Below, in pieces: positions 63,946-64,000 of a DNA stretch of 64,000 nt; the stretch's first letter is position 1, and every line of letters starts with the position of its first letter. This DNA is from Mucilaginibacter sp. UBA5151 (lineage in GTDB: Bacteria; Bacteroidota; Bacteroidia; Sphingobacteriales; Sphingobacteriaceae): the NCBI GenBank assembly GCA_002413785.1, contig DHXR01000054.1, positions 1 through 64,000 of the forward strand, given 5' to 3'. The notes beneath the pieces were generated by a model, which saw only the letters and a list, made by a program, of their open reading frames with translations, searched no databases and was not told where the DNA came from. Both the position numbers and the translations under genes were made by a program.

Positions 63946-64000
63946 AAACAAATTGGCGTTTCGCTTTCTTTATGTTTTATTTGCAAAAAATAACTGCTTA

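Overview
The window reads as chromosomal DNA of a Bacteroidota bacterium, most like the Sphingobacteriaceae (Mucilaginibacter/Pedobacter type). The signs are a SusC/SusD pair, Bacteroidota-type Lgt and MtaB, DUF1080 and GH109-type secreted proteins, few Shine-Dalgarno sites, and low-complexity intergenic repeats. The genus is inferred by eye, not by a database search.

Layout. 1-7.5 kb: a TetR-controlled RND efflux operon on the minus strand (tetR, tolC-like, adaptor, pump), closed by a terminator, with a second tetR beyond it. 7.6-19 kb: housekeeping genes (purB, a NifU-domain protein, inositol monophosphatase, GtrA, lgt, mtaB, 3-methyladenine DNA glycosylase, alpha/beta hydrolase, free-methionine-R-sulfoxide reductase, an ATP-dependent amidoligase-type enzyme, sirtuin, DUF1080 hydrolase). 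19.4-23.6 kb: DUF779 protein, an AraC remnant, and acetate kinase with phosphotransacetylase. 23.8-27 kb: a GH39-like glycosidase, an arabinose-isomerase-family gene broken by one stop codon, and a small glycosidase-like fossil.

27-49 kb is the most unusual part. It holds a cysteine-free Crp/Fnr regulator, two tandem paralogous methyltransferases, a seven-gene membrane complex related to group 4 [NiFe] hydrogenases and complex I, a UspA protein and a 2892-residue cyclic beta-1,2-glucan synthase. The complex has lost all four NiFe-ligand cysteines in the large subunit, so it belongs to the Ehr (hydrogenase-related) type. The small subunit also keeps only one of the four usual proximal-cluster cysteines. 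Near-identical TGAT-N4-ATCA palindromes stand in the regulator/methyltransferase promoter and upstream of the Ehr operon, and weaker ones lie before the usp gene. Together these suggest one Crp/Fnr regulon for low-oxygen or energy stress.

49-60.6 kb looks like a small glycan-utilisation locus: SusCD, a HGSNAT-like acyltransferase, a LacI regulator, a GH109-type protein, a GH35 fossil and a NahK-like sugar kinase. Four copies of the palindrome CAAACGTTTG lie in its two divergent promoter regions. The enzymes fit N-acetylhexosamine-containing glycans.

60.6-64 kb: a decayed tyrosine recombinase next to tRNA-Pro(UGG), marking an old integration site, and a VapBC-like toxin-antitoxin pair. The window carries many gene fossils (AraC, isomerase, GH20-like, IS21, GH35, integrase). 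No CRISPR array or rRNA was seen.
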